Below are positions 1 to 7,198 of a stretch of 64,000 nucleotides of DNA, one piece after another (the first letter of the stretch is position 1; every line of letters begins with the position of its first letter). The DNA comes from Tranquillimonas rosea (lineage in GTDB: Bacteria; Pseudomonadota; Alphaproteobacteria; Rhodobacterales; Rhodobacteraceae): positions 496,001 to 560,000 of the forward strand of contig NZ_FOGU01000001.1 in NCBI RefSeq assembly GCF_900111315.1. The letters are read 5' to 3'. Both the position numbers and the translations under genes were made by a program. Under the pieces are notes generated by a model that saw nothing but the letters and a program-made list of their open reading frames with translations, was not told where the DNA came from and searched no databases.

Positions 1-1
1 G

Positions 2-1456
2 TTCCTGCCGGCATTCCTCGTCCTGCTGGTCCTCGGCCTGCCGGTCTTCTTCGGGCTGATCGCCGCGCCCGGCATCCTGTTGTGGCTGAACGGGCAGGAG
101 CGCGACATCACCCTGCTCTACCGCAACCTCTACAACGGGATGGACAGCTTTCCGCTGATGGCGATCCCGTTCTTCATGCTGGCGGGCGAGCTGATGAACA
201 AGGGCGGCATCACGATCCGCCTGGTGGAGTTCAGCCAGGCCCTGATGGGGCATCTGCGGGGCGGGCTGGCGCATGTGAACATCCTGTCCTCGATGCTCTT
301 CGCGGGGCTCAGCGGCTCGGCCGTGGCCGACACCTCGGCCTTGGGGTCGATGCTGATACCCGCGATGGAGAAGCAGGGCTATACCCGCCGTTTCGCCGCC
401 GCCGTCACCGCCGCCTCGTCGGTCATCGGGCCGATCATCCCGCCGTCGGGCATCATGATCATCTATGCCTACGTCATGGGCGAGAGCGTCGCGGCGCTGT
501 TCCTGGCCGGCATCGTGCCGGGCGCTCTGGTGGGGATCGGGCTGATGCTGTGCGTGCGTGTGCTGGCCGACCGCTATGACCTGCCCAAGGCCGAGCGCAT
601 CGTCCACCGTGGCCAGAGCATCGCCCCCACCGAGGGCTGGATCTCTCTGGTTATGCTGCGCCTCAATCTCGGCGGGCTCATGGCCGCCATCGCGGCGATC
701 TTCGTGCCGCTGAACGGGTGGGCCCTGACGGCGTTCTTCGTGGTCGTGGCCCATGTGCTGCTGATGTGGCTGCGCCGCCGCGTCGATTCCGATTTCCGCG
801 TCGTCGCCAAGAAGGCCGTGGTGCCGTTGCAGACGCCGATCGTGATCCTCGGCGGCATCCTCCTGGGCGTGTTCACCCCGACCGAGGCCGCCGCGATCGC
901 GGTGTTCTATGCCCTGCTCGTGGGTTTCTTCATCCTGCACTCGCTCAAGCTGTCGGACCTGCCGGAAGTGCTGAGCCGCGCCGCCATGACCTCGGCCGTG
1001 GTGCTGCTGCTGGTGGGCGCGGCGATGGCGTTCAAGACGGTCGTCTCGCTCAGCCACGCGCCGCAGATCCTGGCCGAGTTCATCCTGGCCCTGTCCGACA
1101 ACCCGCTGATCCTGCTGTTCCTGATCAACGTGCTGCTGTTCATCGTGGGGATGTTCCTGGACGCCGGCCCGGCGATCATCATCCTCGGGCCGATACTGGG
1201 ACCGATCTTCACCGATCTCGGCGTGGATCCGGTGCACTTCGCCATCATCATGTCTGTGAACCTGACCGTCGGGCTCGCGACCCCGCCCATGGGACTGGTG
1301 CTGTTCGTCGCCTCGTCCGTCTCGGGCGAGAAGGTCGAGCGCATCGCGCGGGCGATCCTGCCGTTCCTCGCCGTGGAAGTGGCGGTGATCTTCCTGATCA
1401 CCTATTTCCCGGCGATCTCCATGACGATCCCCCGCCTGACGGGGTTCGTGAATTGA
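2..1456 (+). CDS. dctM: TRAP transporter large permease (DctM family), 5' partial
   Basis: This is the large membrane subunit of a tripartite ATP-independent periplasmic transporter, which moves small organic acids or similar solutes using a sodium gradient. The reading frame is open to the left edge, so the N-terminus lies outside the window. The visible ~484 residues hold about eleven hydrophobic helices, and loops such as GLSGSAVADTSALG and PIIPPSGIMIIYAY are typical of the family. The stop is 30 bases before the binding-protein gene, so the two are co-transcribed. The small permease (DctQ) is not in view and presumably lies upstream. The substrate cannot be told from the sequence. Confidence 0.93.
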   Translation, partial: FLPAFLVLLVLGLPVFFGLIAAPGILLWLNGQERDITLLYRNLYNGMDSFPLMAIPFFMLAGELMNKGGITIRLVEFSQALMGHLRGGLAHVNILSSMLFAGLSGSAVADTSALGSMLIPAMEKQGYTRRFAAAVTAASSVIGPIIPPSGIMIIYAYVMGESVAALFLAGIVPGALVGIGLMLCVRVLADRYDLPKAERIVHRGQSIAPTEGWISLVMLRLNLGGLMAAIAAIFVPLNGWALTAFFVVVAHVLLMWLRRRVDSDFRVVAKKAVVPLQTPIVILGGILLGVFTPTEAAAIAVFYALLVGFFILHSLKLSDLPEVLSRAAMTSAVVLLLVGAAMAFKTVVSLSHAPQILAEFILALSDNPLILLFLINVLLFIVGMFLDAGPAIIILGPILGPIFTDLGVDPVHFAIIMSVNLTVGLATPPMGLVLFVASSVSGEKVERIARAILPFLAVEVAVIFLITYFPAISMTIPRLTGFVN

Positions 1457-1486
1457 CCGAAAAGCACATCCAGAGGGAGGTATGAG

Positions 1487-2551
1487 ATGCTAAAGGGTCT
1501 GACCACGGCGGCGCTGACCGCCGCCATGCTGGCGGGCGCGTCGCTCGCCGCATCCGCTCAGGAATACACCCTGCGCGCGACCGCCAACTCGAACGAGAAC
1601 GACGAGGATTACGACGGCCTCATCGTCTTCAAGAACTTCGTGGAACAGGCGTCGAACGGCGAGATCGCCGTCGAGATCTTCATGGGCACCCAGCTGTGCT
1701 CGAACGGGGCGGAATGCCTGCAGGGCATCGCCGACGGCTCGATCGACATCTACATCTCGACGTCGGGCGGCGCCGCGGGGATCTTCCCCTTCGTGCAGGT
1801 GCTCGACCTGCCCTACCTGATGGCGAACGACCGCATCGCCGAGACCGTGCTCGAGAACGGCTCGCCCTTCGTGGACACGATGCAGCAGATGGTGCTCGAC
1901 ACCTCGGGTGGGGCCGTGCGGCTGATGACGATCGGCAATACCGGCGGCTGGCGCAATTTCGCCAACACCCAGGGCCGCGTGACCCAGCCCTCCGACCTCG
2001 AGGGGATGAAGATCCGCACGGTCGTCGCCGATCTGCCGCAGGAGCTGGTGCGCGCGATGGGCGCGTCGCCGACGCCGATTCCGTGGCCCGAACTTTTCAC
2101 CTCGCTGCAGACCGGCGTGGTCGAGGGCTCGAAGAACGGCATCACCGACATCATGTCGATGAAGTTCCCCGATGCGGGGCTGCAGTACCTGACGCTCGAC
2201 GGGCACGCCTACATGGGCGCGCTGTGGTTCATGAACAACGAGACGTTCATGTCGATGCCCGAAGAGCTGCGCCGCGTGGTGCTCGACGGGTTCTATCAGC
2301 TGCAGCAGGCGACCTTCGCCTCGCCCAAGCGCAAGTCGATCGATGCCTACGAGGCGTTCCGCGAGGCCGGCGGTGACATCTACGTGCCCTCGCCGGACGA
2401 GAAGGAGCAGTTCGCCGAGGCCGCGCAGCCGGTCTACGAGTGGTTCCAGCAGAACGTCGAAGGCGGCGAAGAGATCTTCCAGGCGATGAACGACGCGGTG
2501 TCCGCGGCCGAGGAAGAGATCGACGCGGCGCGCTCGGCCGACATGAACTGA
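1487..2551 (+). CDS. dctP: TRAP transporter substrate-binding protein (DctP family)
   Basis: This 354-residue periplasmic protein delivers substrate to the permease encoded just upstream. A Sec signal peptide is clear (hydrophobic stretch ending ASAQ, cleavage near residue 25). The motif GMKIRTV carries Arg177, at the position where DctP-type proteins bind the substrate carboxylate, which favours an organic acid ligand. The gene has a strong ribosome binding site (GAGGGAGG, 1473-1480) before the ATG. The order permease then binding protein occurs in many alphaproteobacterial TRAP operons. A terminator follows directly, so this is the last gene of the operon. Confidence 0.93.
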   Translation: MLKGLTTAALTAAMLAGASLAASAQEYTLRATANSNENDEDYDGLIVFKNFVEQASNGEIAVEIFMGTQLCSNGAECLQGIADGSIDIYISTSGGAAGIFPFVQVLDLPYLMANDRIAETVLENGSPFVDTMQQMVLDTSGGAVRLMTIGNTGGWRNFANTQGRVTQPSDLEGMKIRTVVADLPQELVRAMGASPTPIPWPELFTSLQTGVVEGSKNGITDIMSMKFPDAGLQYLTLDGHAYMGALWFMNNETFMSMPEELRRVVLDGFYQLQQATFASPKRKSIDAYEAFREAGGDIYVPSPDEKEQFAEAAQPVYEWFQQNVEGGEEIFQAMNDAVSAAEEEIDAARSADMN

Positions 2552-2579
2552 CGGGGCGCCGCCCGACCGGCCTCCCTCC

Positions 2580-2616
2580 GGCCCCTTCCGCCCTGCGCGG
2601 GAGGGGCCTTTTCGTT
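2580..2616 (+). terminator. Rho-independent terminator after the TRAP operon
   Basis: A 10-base stem (GGCCCCTTCC at 2580-2589 with GGGAGGGGCC at 2599-2608, one G-T pair) is followed by TTTTCGTT. It ends the plus-strand TRAP operon just before the convergent exporter gene. Confidence 0.8.
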
Positions 2617-2617
2617 C

Positions 2618-3529
2618 CTATCCATGCCCCGGCAGGTCGCCGCCGGGCCGCTGCCGGCGCCGGCCCCGCCGCTCGTGCAGCAGGTAGACGGCAAGGCTGA
2701 CGACCACGATCGCCCCGCCAAGGATCACCGCCGCGCTCGGCTCTTCCGGCGTGCCAAGCCAGACCCATACCGGGCCCAGCACCGTCTCGGTCAGCATCAG
2801 CAGGCTGACATTGGCCGCGCGGGTGTGCCGCGAGGCGGTCGAGAGCAGCCCGAACGAGATCGGCAGCACCACGGCCCCCGCCAGCAGGATCGCCCATACC
2901 GACCCGGCGGTCAGGCCCGCGGGCCCCGCCACGGCGCTGCCCGAAAGCCCCGCGAGGATCGCCCCCGTCCCGATGGCGGGCAGCATCGGCAACTCCGGGT
3001 GGCGGCGCAGGGTCACGAAGCTGACCGACAGCACCACCGCGACCGCCAGGCCGCCGGCCGCCCCGAGCAGCGCCGAGGGGTCCAGCCCGACCGTGCCGCC
3101 ATTCTCGCCCAGCACCGCGATGCCGATCCCGGTCAGCACCGCCGCGATGGCGACCCAGGTGGCCCGGCCCGTCCGTTCGTTCAGCACCACCGCCGACAAC
3201 AGCGCAGACACCACAGGCACCGTCGCCAGGCCGAACAGCACCACCGGCACCGGCGCCACCGCGATGGAGCCGGAGAACAACACCTGGTTGAACGCCTGCG
3301 CGCAGATCACCGCCGCTCCCGCGCCGCAGACCAGCCGGGCCAGATCGCCGCGCCGGTCCCGCGCCGTCACGACCCACACCGCCAGCAGAACGGTGCCCAT
3401 CGCCAGCCCGCGCCAGCCCAGCATGCCGGCGCCCGACAGGCCCGAAAGGCGCATCAAAAGCGTGTCCGGCGTCAGCACCAGCGCGCCGATTGCGGCCAGC
3501 GCGATGCCGCGGGAGGTGTCGTTCGGCAT
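2618..3529 (-). CDS. EamA/DMT-family transporter
   Basis: A 303-residue integral membrane protein with about ten hydrophobic helices in two similar halves, the layout of the drug/metabolite (EamA/RhaT) superfamily that exports amino acids, metabolites or drugs. The second half has the usual pattern (PISFGLLSTASRHTRAAN then LLMLTETVLGPVWVW). I start it at MPNDTS (ATG at 3529). The frame stays open further upstream, but that extension is arginine-rich and not membrane-like. The C-terminus is a basic tail. It is convergent with the TRAP operon. The substrate is unknown. Confidence 0.85.
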   Translation of the reverse strand: MPNDTSRGIALAAIGALVLTPDTLLMRLSGLSGAGMLGWRGLAMGTVLLAVWVVTARDRRGDLARLVCGAGAAVICAQAFNQVLFSGSIAVAPVPVVLFGLATVPVVSALLSAVVLNERTGRATWVAIAAVLTGIGIAVLGENGGTVGLDPSALLGAAGGLAVAVVLSVSFVTLRRHPELPMLPAIGTGAILAGLSGSAVAGPAGLTAGSVWAILLAGAVVLPISFGLLSTASRHTRAANVSLLMLTETVLGPVWVWLGTPEEPSAAVILGGAIVVVSLAVYLLHERRGRRRQRPGGDLPGHG

Positions 3530-3560
3530 GAGGCAGGGTCTCCGGAGGCGCTCGGTCGCC

Positions 3561-4049
3561 CTACTCCATGTCGTCGGGGTCGGAAAGGCCCCGGTCGATC
3601 CGCCGGCCCTCGACCCACTGGATCGCGACCAGAACGCCGCCAAGCGCCACCACCGCGCTCGCGATCCCCATGAGGAACACGCCGGTGGTCTGGTCGACCT
3701 CGACGGTGATGAGCTTGCGCACCACGGCCAGCATGCCGATCACCACCACCGTGCGCAGCTGCCGCAGCCCGTGGTTGCCCGCGACGCTCTGCCGGATCGA
3801 GTGGGCAAGCTCGAGCGAGATGACGGCGGCGAGCACGCGATCGAACAGCGACTGGAACCGGGTGTAGTCGAGCGGCTCGTCGAAGCGGTTGAAGACACTC
3901 CAGAGCGACAGGAAGAAGCTGTAGGTCGCAAGCAGGATGACGACGATCATGCCGATCAGGATGACCCCCGCGATGCCCCGCTCGAACCAGCCGTAGAGGC
4001 CGAGGAACCGGGCGCCGCTTGTCGTCCGCATTTCGCCTGGGTCGGCCAT
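3561..4049 (-). CDS. PsiE-like membrane protein
   Basis: A 162-residue protein with four predicted transmembrane helices (about residues 22-50, 70-85, 98-115 and 123-146) that resembles the phosphate-starvation-inducible PsiE family. The biochemical role of the family is not known. The start at MADPGE is supported by GGGAGGG about 4-10 bases upstream. It follows the EamA transporter gene on the same strand with only 31 bases between them, and the two could share a transcript. No Pho box was recognised, so phosphate control is only a family association. Confidence 0.72.
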   Translation of the reverse strand: MADPGEMRTTSGARFLGLYGWFERGIAGVILIGMIVVILLATYSFFLSLWSVFNRFDEPLDYTRFQSLFDRVLAAVISLELAHSIRQSVAGNHGLRQLRTVVVIGMLAVVRKLITVEVDQTTGVFLMGIASAVVALGGVLVAIQWVEGRRIDRGLSDPDDME

Positions 4050-4116
4050 CGCGCCCTCCCGTCGCTGCCCGGTCCCATGACCTAGCGCCGGACGGAAAAG
4101 CATCCAGCCGCGCGGC

Positions 4117-4584
4117 TCAGCGCAGGCCCGTCGCCTTCAGCAGGTTCCGGCGCTTGGCCTCGTAATAGTAGCCGCGGGCATACCAGCCGACGGCTTCGTC
4201 CGGGTCGCCGTCGGAGACCATCCATGCGCCCCGGAGATACTTCACCGCGTAGCGCAGGTTCGTCTCGGCATCGAGAAGATCGGAGGCCGGTCCGCGATGG
4301 CCCATCGTCCGCGCGGTCTGCGGGTTGATCTGCATGAGACCGTAGTATGGCCCGTTCCGTGCGGCGGGGCGATAGTCGCTCTCGCGCTGGACGACGCGAT
4401 GCACCAGCGACCGCGGCACCTTGTAGTGATCGGCGTAGCGGTCGATCAGACGGCGCAGGCGCGGCGTCTCACCCGGGTAAAGACCGGGCCCGCGGCGCGT
4501 GACCTCTGGCTGCACACCGCGCCCGCAGGCTGCGACGGCCGAAAGACAGAGCGCCAGGGCGGCGCGTCGGGAATGGCGGCGCAT
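4117..4584 (-). CDS. Lytic transglycosylase, SLT domain lipoprotein
   Basis: A 155-residue murein-degrading enzyme. The N-terminus ends in a lipobox (SAVAAC, Cys20), so it is probably a membrane-anchored lipoprotein. The catalytic region carries QRESDY (Glu68 as general acid), YGLMQI at 81-86 and the NLRYAVKYL helix, the ES...GLMQ...N pattern of the SLT/goose-lysozyme fold. It is short for the group and consists of the catalytic domain only. It lies 93 bases downstream of the Sel1-repeat gene on the same strand. The role is cell-wall remodelling; the exact partner complex cannot be inferred. Confidence 0.88.
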   Translation of the reverse strand: MRRHSRRAALALCLSAVAACGRGVQPEVTRRGPGLYPGETPRLRRLIDRYADHYKVPRSLVHRVVQRESDYRPAARNGPYYGLMQINPQTARTMGHRGPASDLLDAETNLRYAVKYLRGAWMVSDGDPDEAVGWYARGYYYEAKRRNLLKATGLR

Positions 4585-4677
4585 CTGCGGGGCCTCTTCT
4601 CATGCTGCATCCGCCGAAAGGTTAGCCCCGCCTCACGGCGCCGTCAGCCCTTTTGTGGCGGCCCCCATCCCTTTTCC

Positions 4678-5169
4678 TCATCGAAAGGGATAGAGCCAGG
4701 GCTTGTAGTCGCCCACCATCACTGTGGCCTCCTCGATCTGTTCCCGGGTCATCTTGCGGCTGATGTCCTCGAGGCTGATCGCGGCGTCGGGGTCGCCGCC
4801 GATGGCCGACAGGTTGTACCACATGTAGGCCCGCACCGGATCCGGCGCCGGCAGGCCCAGCCCCGTCTCGTAGTACCAGCCGACGCCCGACTGCGCGCCC
4901 GGATGCCCCTTCATCGCCGCCCGCAGGTACCAGTCGAAGGCGCGCTCGTAGTCCCGTTCGACCCCGAGGCCCAGCGCGTACATCACGCCGATCAGCTCTT
5001 CGGCCTCGGCATTGCCCGAGCGCGCGGCAGGGCGCAGCTCGTCCATCGCGGCGGCGAACTCGTTCGCTTCCATCAGGTCGCGTGCGACTTCGAGATCCGC
5101 CCATGCCGGGCTTGCGAGAGCCAGCGAAGCTGCCAGAATTGCCACATGACACCGACGCGTGCCGCCCAT
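4678..5169 (-). CDS. Sel1-repeat (TPR-like) secreted protein
   Basis: A 163-residue protein with a Sec signal peptide (hydrophobic run ending SPAWA) followed by Sel1-like repeats. Examples are NAEAEELIGVMYALGLGV, then GHPGAQSGVGWYYETGLGL and ARAYMWY-type units. Such solenoids mediate protein contacts in the envelope. The ATG at 5169 lies inside the 5' end of the divergently read peroxidase gene, so the two coding regions overlap head to head by 24 bases. A GTG at 5145 would remove the overlap but would also remove the positively charged start of the signal peptide, so I prefer 5169. Confidence 0.8.
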   Translation of the reverse strand: MGGTRRCHVAILAASLALASPAWADLEVARDLMEANEFAAAMDELRPAARSGNAEAEELIGVMYALGLGVERDYERAFDWYLRAAMKGHPGAQSGVGWYYETGLGLPAPDPVRAYMWYNLSAIGGDPDAAISLEDISRKMTREQIEEATVMVGDYKPWLYPFR

Positions 5170-6471
5170 CTGCTGCTCCTTTCGCTGTGGCCCGCCTGGG
5201 CCGCGGCCGGCGCCCTGCCGCCGCCACTGACCGACGCCGACTTTCGCGACGCCGATCCCGCGAAGGCCAGGATCGGCCAGCTCCTGTTCTACGACAAGAT
5301 CCTCAGCGGAAACCGGAACATTTCGTGCAGCACCTGTCACCATCACGACCATGCGGGGGGCGACGGGCTGAGCCTGGGGATCGGAGAAGGCGGCAGCGGG
5401 ATCGGCCCCGAGCGGACACCGGGAACCGGCGACGACCGGATCATGAAGCGGGTGCCGCGCAATGCCTCCGCGCTGTGGAACCTCGGCCACCGCGACATCG
5501 ACGTGCTGTTCCACGACGGCCGGCTCGAGGCGTCGGACCTCTACGACAACGGGTTCAACTCGCCCGCGCAGGAATGGCTGCCGCTGGGCCTCGACGGCAT
5601 CCTCGCCGCACAGGCGCTGATCCCGCTGACCGCGCAGTTCGAGATGGCCGGCAATATCCGGGAGAACGACGTCGCCGGCGCCATCAACGACCGCATCGAC
5701 GCCGCGTGGCCGATCCTCGCCAAGCGTGTGCGCACGATCCCCCAATACGGCGAGATGTTCGTCGAGGCGTTCGACACGATCGACGATCCCGCCGAGATCA
5801 CCATCGTCGAGATCGGCAATGCCATCGCGGATTTCGAGATCCTCGAATGGACCAGCCACGACAGTCCCTTCGATGCCTATCTGGACGGTGACGAACAGGC
5901 GCTCTCGCCGAAGGCCGCGCGGGGCATGGGGCTGTTCTACGGCAAGGCCGGCTGCGACGGGTGCCATTCGGGGCAGCTGCTGTCGGACCAGCAATTCCAC
6001 GCGCTCGCCCTGCCGCAGTTCGGGCCGGGGCGCACGCGGCTCTTCGACCCCGCGGCCCGCGATGTCGGGCGGATGGGCGAAAGCGACCGGCTGGAGGATG
6101 CCTACCGTTTCCGCACCCCTCCGCTGCGCAACGTCGCCCTGACCGCGCCCTACGGTCACAACGGCGCCTATCCGACGCTGGAGGGGATCGTGCGCCACCA
6201 TGCCCGTCCCCGCGCGATGCTCGAGGCATGGACGCCCGACATGGCCCACCTGCCCGACGTGCCGTGGCTGGAGCCGATCGATTTCGTCGTCGCCGAGAAC
6301 CGGCGCGAGCGGGCACGCCACCGCGCCGCGCTGGACATCGAACCGGTTCCGCTGACCGAGGACGAGATCGGCGACCTCGTGGCCTTCCTCGAAAGCCTCA
6401 CCGGCGCCACCGCCCGCGACCGCCCCTTCGGCCGACCCGTGACGGTGCCAAGCGGCCTGCCGGTGGAGTGA
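5146..6471 (+). CDS. Di-haem cytochrome c peroxidase family protein (MauG/CcpA-like)
   Basis: A 441-residue periplasmic protein with a signal peptide (cut near WAAAGA) and two haem c motifs, CSTCH (Cys61, Cys64, His65) and CDGCH (Cys270, Cys273, His274). Two c-type haems in a protein of this size fit the bacterial cytochrome c peroxidase/MauG superfamily, which reduces peroxide or carries out oxidative protein maturation. The segment TPPLRNVALTAPYGHNGAY is the usual C-terminal haem-domain motif. No methylamine dehydrogenase genes are near, so a plain peroxidase or a MauG-like enzyme with an unknown partner is more likely than true MauG. The start overlaps the Sel1 gene by 24 bases. Confidence 0.88.
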   Translation: MTPTRAAHLLLLSLWPAWAAAGALPPPLTDADFRDADPAKARIGQLLFYDKILSGNRNISCSTCHHHDHAGGDGLSLGIGEGGSGIGPERTPGTGDDRIMKRVPRNASALWNLGHRDIDVLFHDGRLEASDLYDNGFNSPAQEWLPLGLDGILAAQALIPLTAQFEMAGNIRENDVAGAINDRIDAAWPILAKRVRTIPQYGEMFVEAFDTIDDPAEITIVEIGNAIADFEILEWTSHDSPFDAYLDGDEQALSPKAARGMGLFYGKAGCDGCHSGQLLSDQQFHALALPQFGPGRTRLFDPAARDVGRMGESDRLEDAYRFRTPPLRNVALTAPYGHNGAYPTLEGIVRHHARPRAMLEAWTPDMAHLPDVPWLEPIDFVVAENRRERARHRAALDIEPVPLTEDEIGDLVAFLESLTGATARDRPFGRPVTVPSGLPVE

Positions 6472-6541
6472 CGTCGCACCCCCTGTCGACGGCCGCCGGA
6501 TGGTCTAGGTGTCGCGGGCGACACCGAGGAGGCCGCGACAC

Positions 6542-7198
6542 GTGCTGAGCGTCGATACCCTGAGCAAGACCTATCCCGGCGAGGCCGGACCTACCGCCGT
6601 GCTGAAGGGCGTGTCGTTCGGGCTGGACGATGGCGACACAATGGCGCTGCAGGGGGAAAGCGGCTCGGGCAAGTCGACGCTGCTGCACCTGATCGGCGGG
6701 CTCGACCGTGCCGACAGCGGGCGCATCGTGATCGGAGAGGACGAGGTCACGGCGCTGGACGATCGCGGCCGCGCACGCTTGCGGCGGGACAGTGTCGGCA
6801 TCGTGTTCCAGCAGTTCAACCTGATCCCCTCGCTCACCGTGGCCGACAACCTGGCCTTCCAGGCGCGGCTCGCCGGACGGCGGGACACCGACTGGGACGC
6901 CCGCCTGACCGAGCGGCTGGGCCTGGCCGACCATGGCAAGAAGTATCCCGAACAGCTGTCGGGCGGACAGCAGCAGCGTGTCGCCATCGGCCGCGCGCTG
7001 GCCGCCAAGCCGCGTCTCGTGCTGGCCGACGAGCCCACGGGCAATCTCGACGAGGACACCGGAGAGCGGGTGCTGGACCTGATGCTCGACCTCGTGAGGG
7101 AGACCGGCGCGACGCTTCTGATGGTGACCCATTCCGCACAGCTCGCCGCGCGCATGAACCGGCGGCTCTACCTGGAACGCGGGGCGCTCAGCGGATGA
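6542..7198 (+). CDS. ABC transporter ATP-binding protein (LolD/AttE-like)
   Basis: A 218-residue ATPase of the MacB/LolD class, with Walker A GESGSGKST, signature LSGGQQQRVAIGRAL and Walker B LVLADEPTGNLD. The subfamily hallmark DEPTGNLD links it to FtsX-type permeases rather than importers. The GTG start is chosen because AGGAGG sits nine bases upstream (6527-6532); the GTG at 6509 lacks this. The stop overlaps the permease start (ATGA). Gene order with a permease and a secreted lipocalin-like protein resembles the AttEFGH system. It probably works on lipoproteins or lipids at the outer face of the inner membrane, but the substrate is not known. Confidence 0.9.
   Translation: MLSVDTLSKTYPGEAGPTAVLKGVSFGLDDGDTMALQGESGSGKSTLLHLIGGLDRADSGRIVIGEDEVTALDDRGRARLRRDSVGIVFQQFNLIPSLTVADNLAFQARLAGRRDTDWDARLTERLGLADHGKKYPEQLSGGQQQRVAIGRALAAKPRLVLADEPTGNLDEDTGERVLDLMLDLVRETGATLLMVTHSAQLAARMNRRLYLERGALSG

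Noticed and set aside
6509-6541. GTG at 6509 as start of the ABC ATPase
   Set aside because: AGGAGG is ideally placed for the GTG at 6542, and the extra residues match no family N-terminus.
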